Positions 25,001 to 36,900 of a DNA stretch of 64,000 nucleotides are shown here, piece by piece. A program made the translations under genes and the position numbers. The notes below the pieces were generated by a model. The model was not told the DNA's origin and did not search any database. It saw nothing but the letters and a program-made list of their open reading frames with translations. Origin of the DNA: Patagioenas fasciata (taxonomy: Eukaryota; Chordata; Aves; Columbiformes; Columbidae); the NCBI RefSeq assembly GCF_037038585.1, contig NC_092520.1, forward strand, positions 10,042,501 to 10,106,500, written 5' to 3'. Position 1 is the first letter of the stretch; each line of letters opens with the position of its first letter.

Positions 25001-26991
25001 CCTTCCAGCTCTTATTGCTCACAGCACAGCTCTTCAAGGCTCAACAAGAAAGGCTCTTGTGTGACGAACACTGCTCAGACTCTGGATGGTGGCCAGGCCA
25101 GGTCCTGGAAGCCTTATCTCAGCAGGCAAGACAAGTGAACATTGGGGTAAGGAGGGTAAGTAACACTGTGTGGAGCTCAGCTGAAGGGTTTCCAGGCTGG
25201 GACATTTGGCCACATGCTGAACTGTGAAAAAGAGGAAAAAAAAAGTCATCCCTATTTGTGTGCATATATTTATACACACACACACACCCTATATATTCCT
25301 TTTGTATATGCAAAGGGAATGCCAGGACATGTTGCTGAGCAGCTGAAACTTAATATTTTCCTCAAATCTTCCCTTTCTGTAACTTTTTTAACACATTACA
25401 AAATAAGAAAAAAATCACTAAGTAATTCAGAAATGCCAGGATAGGTTAGCTTTTTACATTTTTCACCAATATTATCCTTTTTTTTTTTTCACTCTGTTCA
25501 AACAATAACAAAAATACCCTACCCATTCTGGAAGTCATTTTAGCAATGAGACAGCTGCCTTTTCTGTTGGGAACCAGAGTCCCAGCTACAAACTCTTACG
25601 TTTAACAGGGCCACCACTTGTCATGGCAGAGGCACCATTTCTTTTCTTTGTGGAAGAGGGGTTGCAGAGGAGGGTGTACGTGAATTAGAAGGTAAACATG
25701 AGCTTTGCCATACATAATTGTTCACAGGTTCAAAACACCACACAAGTTAATGCTGAGGAAGAAAATGGTACTTGGAGACCTGCAGTTGAACCCTTAAGCC
25801 AGAGATTTTTGTATTATAGTAATTAACATTGTTTCTCTCTAGCAGCACCATAGCAAATCTAAATGCAAGAGCTATAGGAGGGGAAAATAATTTTATTTTA
25901 TAATATACCGCAACACTCTCAGACCCACCTTCTTAAAAGTGCCAAGTTGGATGTTCAAATAGCCTCTACACCCATATACATCCTAGTGCTTTGGCCAGAT
26001 TTCCTTGCAGCAATAGGAAGGAAAAGAGATGCCAGCTACCCAGCCCCCATCATCTCCTCACCCTTAGCTTAGGCTTCAGGCACTGGTTTTGGATAGGTCT
26101 TTCTTGTACAGTTTCAGATCTTAAAATCAGGGTGATCTTTTGCCTCTCCATTCAGTCCCACTTCTGTGAAGCATTAGGACTTGCAAGTATGTGGTGTTTT
26201 TACTTGAATGCTACTGAAAAGGATCTGTCCTTTCCTTCTCATCATCGCCTCTTAATTGCTTAGGTAGGTTGGTAGGTGATCTATCCTTTTTTTTTCAAAA
26301 AAAATTCTCATTCTTTTAGGTTGCCCCTTGGTACCTGTTCTGGGTGTCCTGGTGGACTTAATGCAGATGTGCTGGCAAGTTAATCTGCTGCTGCAAAACC
26401 ATTGGCACCTGCCTTTCCTACAGCCCATCTCCTGACATCCCTCCTGGTTCTCCCACACCCAGATGGTCCCTTTCATTGTCCTTTTGGAGCAGTTTTAATC
26501 CTACTATTAGAAACCTCCGCAATCCTCATGGATCATACAAAGCTAACATCAAGTTCTGTTTCAATGGCCCCTTTAATTAAAAAAGAAAAACCAATACTCT
26601 CTCAATGTCACAGCTGAAAAGTCAACCTCCAGCAATTAGGAAGATGCAATCACCCTATTTCTGACTCTTTCTGCAGGGCATCAGACATGAAAACATGATA
26701 TGTTCTGTGAAAGGAAGGATTGCATTACTTCTATTTTATCACCCCACCGCTGAGTTTTATGCATTTGATTTGGCCTTTTAGTCAATTTCTTGTAAGTGAT
26801 TTTTTTTCCCCACCATAATCAGGTGCAGTTTCCTGCAGTTGTTATCCTGCTGAAATTTAAACTTGTGCATGTGATCTCAAGGCTAATAGAAGGCTTCAGG
26901 AAGGAGGCAGAAACATAGCTGAGTCACAAAATTCACCACCTCAGCATCCTTATTAATGTATGAGATTTAGAAGGAAATCTTTGTGTAAAGC
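22041..26991. other. Intergenic, no gene seen
   Basis: Mostly unique-looking DNA. It holds a TAA-rich stretch near 22555-22580, a short CA run (25273-25288) and T/A runs near 25480 and 26290. The plus strand has a 154-codon ATG-started open frame at 23807-24268 with no recognised similarity and no visible splice or conservation evidence; I do not call it a gene. Confidence 0.5.
25273..25288 (+). repeat. Short (CA)n tract
   Basis: About seven CA dinucleotides flanked by TA-rich sequence. Confidence 0.9.
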
Positions 26992-27477
26992 TGTATTGGG
27001 TTTGCATGGCAAGGCTTTGGTAGCAGAGGGGCTACAGGGGTGGCTTCTGTGAGAAGCTGCCAGAAGCTTCCTCCGTGCCCGGTAGAGCCAATACCACCAC
27101 CACCATGATGGACATACTGCTGGCCAAGGCTTAGCCCATCAGCCATGGTGGTAGCATCTCTGGGATAACGTATTAAAGAAGGAAAAACCACTGTGGAACA
27201 GCACCCAGGAGAGAGGAATGAGAACATATGAGAGAAACAACTCTGCAGACACCAAGGTCAGTGCAGAAGAAGGACAGGAGGTGCTCCAGGAGCAAGAACA
27301 GAGATTCCCCTGCAGCCCGTGGTGCAGATCACAGTGAGGCCGGCTGTCCCCTGCAGCCCATGGAGGTCCATGGTGCAGCAGATCTCCACCTGCAGCCATG
27401 GAGGACCCCATGCTGGAGCAGGTGGATGCCTGAAGGAGGCTGTGACCCTGTGGGAAGCTCGTGCTGGAGCAGGCTGA
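26992..27477 (+). mobile_element. Endogenous retroviral LTR fragment
   Basis: It begins with 'tgtattgggtttgcatggca' and continues through 'ggggctacaggggtggcttc', 'gctggccaaggcttagccca' and 'gggataacgtatta'. This is the recognisable start of a widespread avian LTR, followed by its repeated 'cccatggaggtcc' and 'gctggagcagg' units. It stops near 27477, before the rest of the LTR, so it is 3' truncated. No internal region flanks it. Open frames crossing it on both strands are shadows of repetitive GC-rich text. Confidence 0.75.
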
Positions 27478-28892
27478 ACTATCTGCCTAGTAAAATGTTA
27501 CCATGACAGAGAGAGATTAATTTAGTTTGTGCATCTCATACTAAATGGCATCTGTAGGATCAAATCAGTTGATCCAAATGAAGTGATGGCAGAAGTACAT
27601 GTCAGTATCTTTCCTCTTACAGAGACAGACAAATTCTGCATATGCACATGCTTGTTTCTCTAGAGCCTGTACAGAAAAGCTTCAACTTCTCCTCCTGCCC
27701 CACCTGCCATTCAGAGAGAACAGATAAAAACTGATGCTCTGTTAATGTACTGCACCTGACCACCTCCTAATTTTGCAGGCCATTAATAACTTTCCAGCTG
27801 CCATTAAATGTTTCTTTTTGGAAAACTGAACATACACACTTGCTCACACACTGTTTGATCTGACAGCACACACAGAAGCCATAGCAACCAGCAGAGAAGC
27901 CTCAGCTGGCTTGAGCTGCACCCCCCACACCTCCTGCTCATTGCACAAAATACTCTGACTCTCCTGAGCCTTTTCACTTAAAACCCACTCTTCAGAAGGA
28001 GTAGCCAAGTGTTTTCTTATTTCATGCTGTAGTCAGAGCTTCCACCTTTTCTTTGGCTATCATGTGTTGCTCATATTGCTCAGGATATGGAAAGGAGTTC
28101 TGGGTTTTTTTTATTAGACTTGGGCTCTCCCTCAAAATTTCAAATTCAAGGTTCAAATTGAGATCAGCTTTTTAAAAAACGTTTACAGATATGATGCACC
28201 ATGGTGGGGGAAAACAGAGTTAGCTGTGACTCAGTCTGGGTAGATGGGTGTTAGCACCCACAAGCTTTCTGACCTGGCTAATACACTGTACTTCAAATGT
28301 TATTTTGCTCTCAGACAAAGTAGTGCAAATGAGGGCATCAGTAAGGCTGTGCTGTGGGACACTTGGCAGGCACAGGCACCTCTGCACAGCAGCTCAGGTC
28401 CCCTAAATCCTGAACCCCACAGCTCCATCCCTGCAACACCCCACAGCTCCCAAAGCACCCTGGCAGACCTGGGCACCCCAAACCTCTGTCCCCACCAGTT
28501 GCTGCACCACATCCCTGAGACGCTCCAGGTGTTACACAGCGCTCTTCAGCGCATTCTGGAGCCCACATTTCCTAAATTATTTCAACCCAAAAGTGAGACA
28601 CTCCCAGCTATATCAGGTGGTTCTATCCCAGCTGGTTGTCTAGAGCAGAGTTGAGTCCAGTGAAAATGAAATCAGTGATAGTTCCAACGTTTTAGAGGAA
28701 ATTTTAACACACACCAGAAGAGCTTTTCTGAAGAAACTGATGAATTGGTGGGGAAAAGAAAACATACTATGGCATTTGGGAGAAGTGAGGAATGCAAAAG
28801 TGAAAACTGGAAATCTTGGTAAAGGATGTTGTTTTATAGACTGAAAGTACTGAGTAAAACATTCCTTAGTTCATTTTTTTTTTTTTCTCCTG

Positions 28893-28944
28893 AAAAAACC
28901 AAACAAAACAAACACAAAAAACCCAAAAAACCAAAACAAAAAAT
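28893..28944 (+). repeat. A-rich (AAAAC/AAACC-like) low-complexity tract
   Basis: Irregular runs of A broken by C, next to a T-run at about 28875. It may mark the tail of an old insertion, but no body was identified. Confidence 0.85.
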
Positions 28945-29260
28945 CCCCACCACACCACAGCATTTTTCCTTTTTTAAATACGAAAATTAAGAACAAGAAG
29001 TTAAATAAGTTTTTCAAAATTCTCCATTTAACATATTTATCTATTCAATTAACAATAACTACAACCTTGTTTTAATCACACCTTGAAAGCCAAGTAGTTG
29101 AGAAATAGAGATTAAGATCTTTGGAGGTGGTAGGTAGTCTGACATTAGCAGGAGAACCTTTTAAAGCAGTACAACTGTATTAACTCCACTTTATTATACA
29201 ATTAGTTCTAAGCCTCCAGCGATGGAGAGGAAAACAAAGGATGAGAGTGCAGCTCATTTG

Positions 29261-29318
29261 AAAAAAAAAAAAAACACAAAACCAAACCAACTAACAACAA
29301 CAGAACACAACAAAAAAG
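29261..29318 (+). repeat. Poly-A followed by AAC-rich tract
   Basis: Fourteen A residues pass into CAAA/CAACAA-type sequence. No adjacent mobile element was identified. Confidence 0.85.
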
Positions 29319-30144
29319 CAGCATAGTATTCTCCCAGACTTGCTATTTTAATAATCTCCATTGGTGCACATTGTGGTTTTCCCTGTCTTTCCAAGACCTC
29401 TGGACCATTACAACTCTAAAATCACTTAGTCCCAATTTCAGCAGTTTGAACAAATCTAGGAAAATGCCTCTGCTGTCACTTTATATTCAGTTTACTGTGC
29501 AAAATTAGATTGACAACTTTGGAAGCTAAAAGTCACCTTGTGTTTCAAGCCCTCATATCACAGAGCAAGGAGTCATGATGATCCAGCCAGGTCTTCATAA
29601 ACCAACCACATGATTCCTCAAGCAACTCTTGTGCCAGGGGATGTGCTCAAAGCAGAAAATCACCCAACTCCAGTGGTGGAGACTCTACCGCAGTCCTTAA
29701 GAGATTTTAAGAATTTATTACACTCACTATTAAACAACTATAGCTCATTTGTACTCTGTATATATTCATTTTTCAAAACACCGAACTTTAAATATCTCTA
29801 TTTGCTGGTCTGATGATCAGTTCTGTTTCCCCTGTAAGTGTTTATCAGCTGTGACATTATCTATTAACCTTCCTTGATAAATTAAATAGATTGGGCCCCT
29901 ACTCGTTCACTATAAGGCGTATTTGCCAAACTTGTAATTATTTTCCTGAGCAATAGCTTGTTTCCCATTTTAAGCTACTCCAGATAACTCCCATTTATAG
30001 GTAGAAGCCATCTAAGAAAACTACAGCCTCTTAAAAAAAGGTGAATTGAAGTTGCAGAGACCCACATCTCCATTCTATTTTATAGACAGTAGTTTATTTC
30101 CAGTCTTCCCTACTCCTTACAGCCAAGCTTAGCCCTGCCCACAG

Positions 30145-30552
30145 AGTCACAGAATGTTAGGGATCGGAAGGGACCTTGAAAGATCATCCAGTCCAATCCC
30201 CCTGCCAGAGCAGGAACACCCAGATGAGGTTACACAGGAAGGTGTCCAAGTAGGCTTTGAATGTTTCCAGACACGGAGACTCTACAACCCCCCTGGGCAG
30301 CCTGGTCCAGGGCTCCGTCACCCTCACTGTGAGGAAATTTCTTCTTATATTTCAGTGAAGCCTCCTGTGTTCCAGTTTGTACCCATTGCCCCTTGTCCTA
30401 TAATTGGTTGTCACTGAGAAGAGCCTGGCTCCATCCTCCTGACGCTCACCCTTTAGATATTTATAAACATTGATGAGGTCACCTCTCAGTCTCCTCTTCT
30501 TCAAGCTAAGGAGCCCCAGCTCCCTCAGCCTTTCCTCATATGGGAGATGCTC
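30145..30552 (-). mobile_element. CR1 LINE 3' fragment (relatively young)
   Basis: The left end 'agtcacagaatgttaggga', then 'ggaagggaccttgaaagatc', is the reversed CR1 3' terminus. The minus strand then gives the ORF2 tail: [40 protein letters not shown] and LFSV, closely matching the family. The frame is better kept than in the other copies here, suggesting a later insertion. It is 5' truncated near 30552. Confidence 0.93.
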
Positions 30553-32850
30553 CTCAACTTCCAAGATCTGGCAGGATACCAGTGGATGAAGCTGCATCAC
30601 AGGCTGCACCATCACAAGGTGGAGTGGTACCTTCTGAGTTCTAAGGTTTACCAACTCCTGCAGTTACATCCCATACAGCCTGTGGAAAGGAAACACTCTG
30701 GCTTCAGCCTGTGGCTCTCAAACGTACTTTCTGTACTAGGCCCACAACCCCAAATAAAACTTGAGAATACATATGTCATGTTGGCTACTGAAGTAGCTCC
30801 ATCAGGCTGACTGACATTTTTTTGTGCAACTCAGAAATACAGAAAACAGGGACATTCTCATACTGCAGTCAGCCAGAGGCAAACAAGTACATCTGATGAC
30901 AGTTGCTGGAGGTGTGACAGTGAGAGACGGCTCTGAGAATTCTCCCATCCTCACCTTAGCACCAGTGCAGCTGCCACACACAAGCAGTGACAGGTAGACA
31001 TGGGATCTAACACACAATTTTATGCAAAATACATGTAGCTAACATGACACCAGCCACAGTAAACAGCAAGTACTTTTATACTAGTAGTGCCGTGCCTGTA
31101 GCAGTTTGGTGATAATGATCGATTTCCTAATGGCTGAAGGATACTAAAAATAGTAATAAACACCCAACTATTATATCCTTATTCTCAAGCTAATCTCGAG
31201 TGATACAGATGTTAATGAAATCCAAGAACCTCGCACATCCATAAAAAGTCATAACTTCATGAAAACACTTCTTACTAAGTACTGACAATTCGAACTGCAT
31301 TGTATCTGTGCAGTGAAATCACAGGCACTCACGGGTGGCAGGGCAAGCCTGCAGATCACCTACATGAAGACCTTCTTCTGCACCTCGTGAGAGTTTATAC
31401 TGGTGTCAACATGGCTGCTTTTGTACAGAGCAGCTGTCACCCAAATTAGACCAAGCTGTGCAGCTGTAATACCAGCACAGCAGGAAGCTTGCTCCTGGCA
31501 TCGCACTGCAACCAACATCATCTTGTCTCCCACAATGGAAGCACAGGTGATGATTTCTTCCATCCTTGATTGTTTCAAGCAATTTTCAGCTTTAGCTTTA
31601 TTACTATAATTCAAATCAATACCTGGAAAAAGGGTAGTGGGTGACCTACTGATAGCACATAAGCTATCACACCCCTATTACGCCTGATAACACAGTGAAC
31701 ACAAATCATGCACAGATGCTGTTAGAGGAAAGCAGCATTGCCTCTTCCACCCCTGTAGAGCTTCCTCCAAAGTAAATACAAGTGTGGGAAGAAAAGGGGA
31801 ATAAAGGGAGAAGTGCCAGAGAAAAGGCATTTTGTGCATTGGTTGTGTATTTCAGGCAAACAGGTGTGTGGGAGAATCACAGCTGCTCTACCAAGGGATT
31901 AAGTCCTCATGGGACTCTCAGTTTTGCATCAATCTCAAGTAATCAAAGTGGGAGTGAACAAAGTGAAGTATCCTGCTCTCTCCTCACCCAAAATGATCCA
32001 GTCCACAATAGAAACTACTCTGGATGTTCTCATTCAAATATTACCAAACACAGGGTCTAAGTTTCCAAACACGGTTCAATAGTTTTTAGCAGGGAGTTCA
32101 AAAAAAGAACAGCCAAAACCATGAAATGATTCTGCCCCTGCCCTTCAGTTTGAGCAGACTAGAGTCAAGCAGTTCTTGTGAAATTCTGATACTAAAAAGG
32201 GAGTTTTCCCTTTGACATTAAATGGGATATTTTGATTGAAAACAGACAACTGTTCCACTCCTCTGTATTCTATGTTTCCTTGTACCCTACAAAAACGCTT
32301 GTATTTTGTATATAAAAATACAGATTACTTTTGTCACATTATTTTAAACAGAAGATTACTAAAGAATTCATTTTCTACCCATGAAACTAGGACTCGCCTC
32401 TAAGCCACTCCCATCTATTCATGTGAAGAACAGCAGAGCGCTGCATTAAACAAGTCCTGTGTTGCAGCTGAGTTACATTAAAAAAAAGGTTAATTCCAAG
32501 TCTTGCAATCCCCTCTCAACTCTATTTTTCTACCTTGTGTATTTGAAAGGTATACAGCAACAGATGAACAGGGAGAATTTAAGCAGGGTTACTGGGGAAT
32601 TAGTCAATTTACTCAATGAATTGTCCCATAACCACAGCAAGGACTACTAGACTCCTGGACAACCTTGCTTGATCCTGTCATGAGAATCTTGGCCTGAGCT
32701 GAATGATTCCTTGTTCTTCTCCTCTCTTATCCTCCTTCTCTACCAGTTTAGATCCTGCTAAAGTACAAAGCTCTTGACAGAAAGTTCGAAATTTAAGACA
32801 AAATATGGAAATAATGAACCAACTACTTCCACAAGTACAAACTCCGATAG
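30553..32850. other. Between-gene DNA downstream of CTSC
   Basis: No gene was recognised. An 84-codon minus-strand frame at 31360-31614 has no similarity known to me. The stretch ends where the CTSC 3' untranslated region is predicted to begin. Confidence 0.5.
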
Positions 32851-32863
32851 GAGCATGGTAATT

Positions 32864-32869
32864 TTTATT
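32864..32869 (-). terminator. CTSC: Distal CTSC polyadenylation signal
   Basis: AATAAA on the minus strand with a TTTGTACTTGTGG-type G/T-rich downstream element. Confidence 0.5.
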
Positions 32870-32952
32870 GAACTGAGATGATCAACTGCAACGCGCAGCA
32901 ATAAAATCCAAAATTGCAACATTTAATAACAGCCTGAAATGTAAAATTGATT

Positions 32953-32958
32953 TTTATT
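32953..32958 (-). terminator. CTSC: Proximal CTSC polyadenylation signal
   Basis: AATAAA on the minus strand followed by T-rich sequence. It is a possible alternative site 89 bp before the distal one. Confidence 0.45.
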
Positions 32959-33475
32959 GTCCTGAGTGTTTGACATGCAGTTTTTGCAGGACAGTTAAAG
33001 CTTTAAAATTTCCTTTTAATCAGTGTGATTGCCTATTCCCCTCCCAAAAGCCAGTTATGTTCTAAATTGCAGTGACTTCCTGATTTCTGAGAAGTAAGGC
33101 ACTACAGTGTCCTTTCATAGTTACAGATTATCAAAGCAGATGCTTCCCTCTGAGATCTGAAGTTCATGATGGTCCACAAACAAAATAAAATCAACTGGTG
33201 ACTGAAGTTATTCCAGTGATGAATAACTATCACCATGATTACCAAAACTGCCATTGCATTCTCAGTGATCTACTGTCAGACTTGAGAGGAAGCTTTCATT
33301 GCACAGAGCAGGGCTAACAGTCTTCAACCTCTCACCTAGGGAAACTGCTCTCTTCTGGAAAATTTCATTAAAGCTCCCCTGCACAAGCTGGGGAAAAAAT
33401 TTACCTGCAGTTTCTAAAAAACAGTATGTTTTTATGGCTGGGGACAAGGCACTGGATGGATGAAGACCTCTGCAC

Positions 33476-33978
33476 TTATAATTTTGCAATAGGAGTTGCA
33501 GACACTGCAATACTTTCAATTGCACATTCATCAGTGCCTCGGCGGATTCGGAAGTAACCATTTTCTCCCCAGAAGATGCCCCAGCTGTTCTTCACAATCC
33601 AGAACTTCTCACCACTTTGTGGGTCTGTACCATAGCCCACCAGCAAAACAGCATGATTAGTCAATTCAAAAGGATTGAAGTCATCCCGCAGCCCGGTGTG
33701 ATGGTAGATCCCCTCTTTATAATGAAAGAAATCATTATAAACCTCAAAGGCAACAGCCATTGGCCCATGCATAACAAGCTCAAGTTTCATCAGGGCTTCA
33801 TTGCAGCCTCCATAGAAACCACCAACATAGTGGTACTCAGAAGTGTAGTAGTGGTAACAGCTGCGCTTGAACAAGCATGGAGAATCTTGGCCTGTGTAAG
33901 GGAAGCAGTCTTCTTCCACCACACCAAAGTCTTGGACGTACTTTCCAGCAATGAGGTATGGGAAGCCACCATCGCAAC
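33476..33978 (-). CDS. CTSC: CTSC coding exon 7 (terminal)
   Basis: A 503-nt coding part for residues 296-462, from [14 protein letters not shown] through the heavy chain to the light chain. It carries His404 and Asn426 and ends TPIAKL followed by TAA at 33478-33476. Cys297, Cys320, Cys330, Cys336 and Cys354 fit the cathepsin disulfide pattern. Confidence 0.97.
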
Positions 33979-36900
33979 CTAAACAAAAAAAACCACAACC
34001 ATCTATTTATTCCTTTGGAGAGTTATCTGAGGTGGGAGACTTTCCCACTCAAATCTTCTGGAATACTTCCAGATACAGTGTTAAACACCAACTGCAGGGA
34101 CCCAGACAACACTAATATTTCCAGTTAGCTATAGTGAGCTTTCTGAAACACACAAGACAAAAATTACATTGGTGGGAGCTATACTGGGAACACTAATGCA
34201 TGAACCACCTTCTCATCTAATTGCTCCTGATACTTCCAATCAGGAAAAACAATTAGTTATGTGCAGTAAAAAGACCTGTTCTAACGTGGGTACTGTCCTA
34301 GTAGAAAGCTTTAATGGCTGTTTTTGCTCATCTCCCTCTCCCCAGTTGCACCTCCTCCCTCTGAATATGCTTTTAAGAGGATATTTAGTCCCACACTTTC
34401 TATATGCATTGCAATTTAGCTTTATTTTTTGCCCTATCCCTTAGATATTCCACATCTCCTGGGTGGATCTAACTAAAATCCAACAACATCTTGAGCATCA
34501 AGCCACCTACTACTGGTTCAATCTGAACTCTGCAGTATGGTGGGCTGGCAACTCTGGAATATTTTCTCCAATCTTACAAAAAAAGAAGTACTATAAAGAT
34601 GAAGAAGCTAAACGGTAGGTGATGTGGAAGGCATGGAAGTTTTTAACATACAGTTTCCTTCTGCCACATGATCATTAGTGAAACTTATGTTTGTATACAC
34701 CAGTGTACTTACCCTGAGAATACTCGCTGCAAGACACAACCTGCTGGGGACTAAAGATTGGTTTCTGAGTGTTGTTTGTGAGGATACGTATTCTTGCTTC
34801 CAGCATGCCCATGGAGGAAAATGCATAACAGCTGCCACATGAGCCTTAGGAGAGGAGAAAAAGTAACCACAAAAAGCAGTCAATGTATACACATGGTAAG
34901 TCACCTGCATGTACAACTACTGCCAAAGAACACCAAAAATAGTCAAAATCTATCAGACAGTGATTAGAAGTTAAACACTGATAGAACAAGAACTTTAAAT
35001 ATACATTTGATTTTTAAACATGCAATCCAAAAAACAGTTCTAACAACTTCTGAAGGAACACTGAACTTAGTCAAGAATAAGAGACAATATATTGCTCTTC
35101 AGTGTTCTCCAGTAGTATCATTTAAGAGCTAAGCTATTCCTTCAGAATGAACCTACAGGGACCACATTACCAGGGCTGAGAAGGCTGATAACCTGCTGCC
35201 TCAGACTATAACCCTTTATGGAGTACATGTGCTAAGGGGCAATGAACTATTTTAAGTGAATGATGACAATATTGTTCCAGGCTATTTCAACTCACCAACA
35301 GATTAATTCTGGAATTTCCACTAAAATATGTGACTTTGGAGAGTCTAGTGTTATAAATAACAGGTTTCATATAGTGGATTAATCCCAGCTCCCCTTACTT
35401 CTCAAGGGCATGTAATTGTAGGCTGTTTTTTCAGAGGCACCTTAATTTCCCTCCTGTTTCCTGGCAGAAAGATAAGTCTCCTTACTTTTGCATCAAAATT
35501 TAGCACTGCTTCTAGTTTTAGGCCTCTTCACTCTCTTGGAGCTTCCTGTGACACATTAAAAACCTTTGGAAGCAGAATGACAAGCATCACAGGGAAGGAC
35601 AATTACTTGCATGAGGTCCTATTTTATCTACTGATTGTCACTCTGGTGCGCAATTTCTTTTTGTTTCCTGACAGTAGGAAAGCCAAATATTGCAGAGCTA
35701 TGAAAATGAGGGAGGCTTAAGAAACAAAACAAAATACTTTCTTCTGAACTGTGTAGGTGTATAAAAGCTATTACAAAACCAAGACTTTGTGAAATTGCAC
35801 CTTCACTCAGACGTATCTCTGAAGAGAAGGGACAAAAATCAGCCTGAACATGAACGCTCTTTACCCAGCAGGGAAAACAAGCAGTGAAAGGTGCCTCCCA
35901 CTCATTGTACTGTCACAGCATCCAAGACAGGCCACGCTGCAGAACACTTTGTTGCATTTTATGTGCAAAAACATTAAAAAATATAATTAACACAACCATT
36001 TCAGTCTGAAGCCTCCTGTGGTGGTTGCTAAACTTCTTTCCTGCTACTACAGTGGTATTTGTGAGGTCCACGGCATAACAACCACACTATATCAGCTAAG
36101 AGCCAACACAGCTGCAAGAATAGTTGTTACTTTTCTGAAACTTTCCACAAATTCTCTTCCAGAGTCAAAGCTTCAGCCACATCAAATTCCACTCACTCTA
36201 CTGCAAAGGCCGTTACATTAGGAGGAGTGAGCAGGAGACACAGCACACCTAGTGAAGAATCAGCTGACCAAGCTTTTCATCTACTTTGATCTGTTTAAAA
36301 AGCTTGCAGAAAGAAGTCAGTAAGAAATTGGAACCATGCCCTAAGGCAGTTCAGAGTCTGAAATCTGTAGGTTCCCCTCTTCTCCCTATTGTAAAGTTGA
36401 TAACAAGCAATGACACATCTGTCTTCAAAGACAACACATCTCTTGGCTCAAAGACACAAAGATGCTCTATAAACAACCTGAGAACTCAATCTTCACTTTC
36501 TTGACTACAGCAAATGCTGGCAGGGATGCTTACATGCTGGCAGTATTACAGTTCAAGACAAATACAACTGCATGAAGCCTGTCATTCCTCATGGTATTTC
36601 ACAGAGAATGCACACTTCCATTTTAATTCTTCTCCACTTCAGATAACTTATTTTTTTTTCTCCTTATGTAAAGAGCAGTGACTCCAGAAGCATGTGAGAT
36701 CTGGGAATCCATAATCTTGTAATTCATACAATTCACTCTACATGTGCCAGACACTTTGCATCTTACTGCTTGCAAACTTCTCATCCATGGACTTTTCTAA
36801 TTAGTCATATGATAATCTTAATGATATACAACTAAGACTTTCTAATACCATCATTTTAATGAAGCACTGATATGCAGTGCCTCAGAAAAAAATCATACCA

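Larger units (their letters stand above)
27478..30144. other. Intergenic with A-rich simple sequence
   Basis: No gene was recognised. Two adenine/cytosine-rich low-complexity tracts lie at 28893-28944 and 29261-29318. A GC-richer patch at about 28340-28600 carries overlapping open frames on both strands without similarity. Confidence 0.5.
32853..33475 (-). other. CTSC: CTSC 3' untranslated region (predicted)
   Basis: Sequence after the TAA carries two minus-strand AATAAA signals, at 32958-32953 and 32869-32864, each as CAATAAAAA. The second is followed by a G/T-rich element near 32850-32820, making it the better candidate for the main end. The two would give 3' UTRs of about 0.53 and 0.62 kb. 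Confidence 0.6.

Noticed and set aside
27139..27506. Opposed 90-92 codon frames at 27.1-27.5 kb
   Set aside because: They lie within a GC-rich retroviral LTR with internal repeats; no gene is implied.
31360..31614. 84-codon minus-strand frame downstream of CTSC considered as a processed pseudogene
   Set aside because: I could not match it to any protein family and there is no adjacent poly-A tail or target-site duplication.
33617..33982. 121-codon plus-strand frame opposite CTSC exon 7
   Set aside because: An antisense shadow of the conserved minus-strand protease exon.
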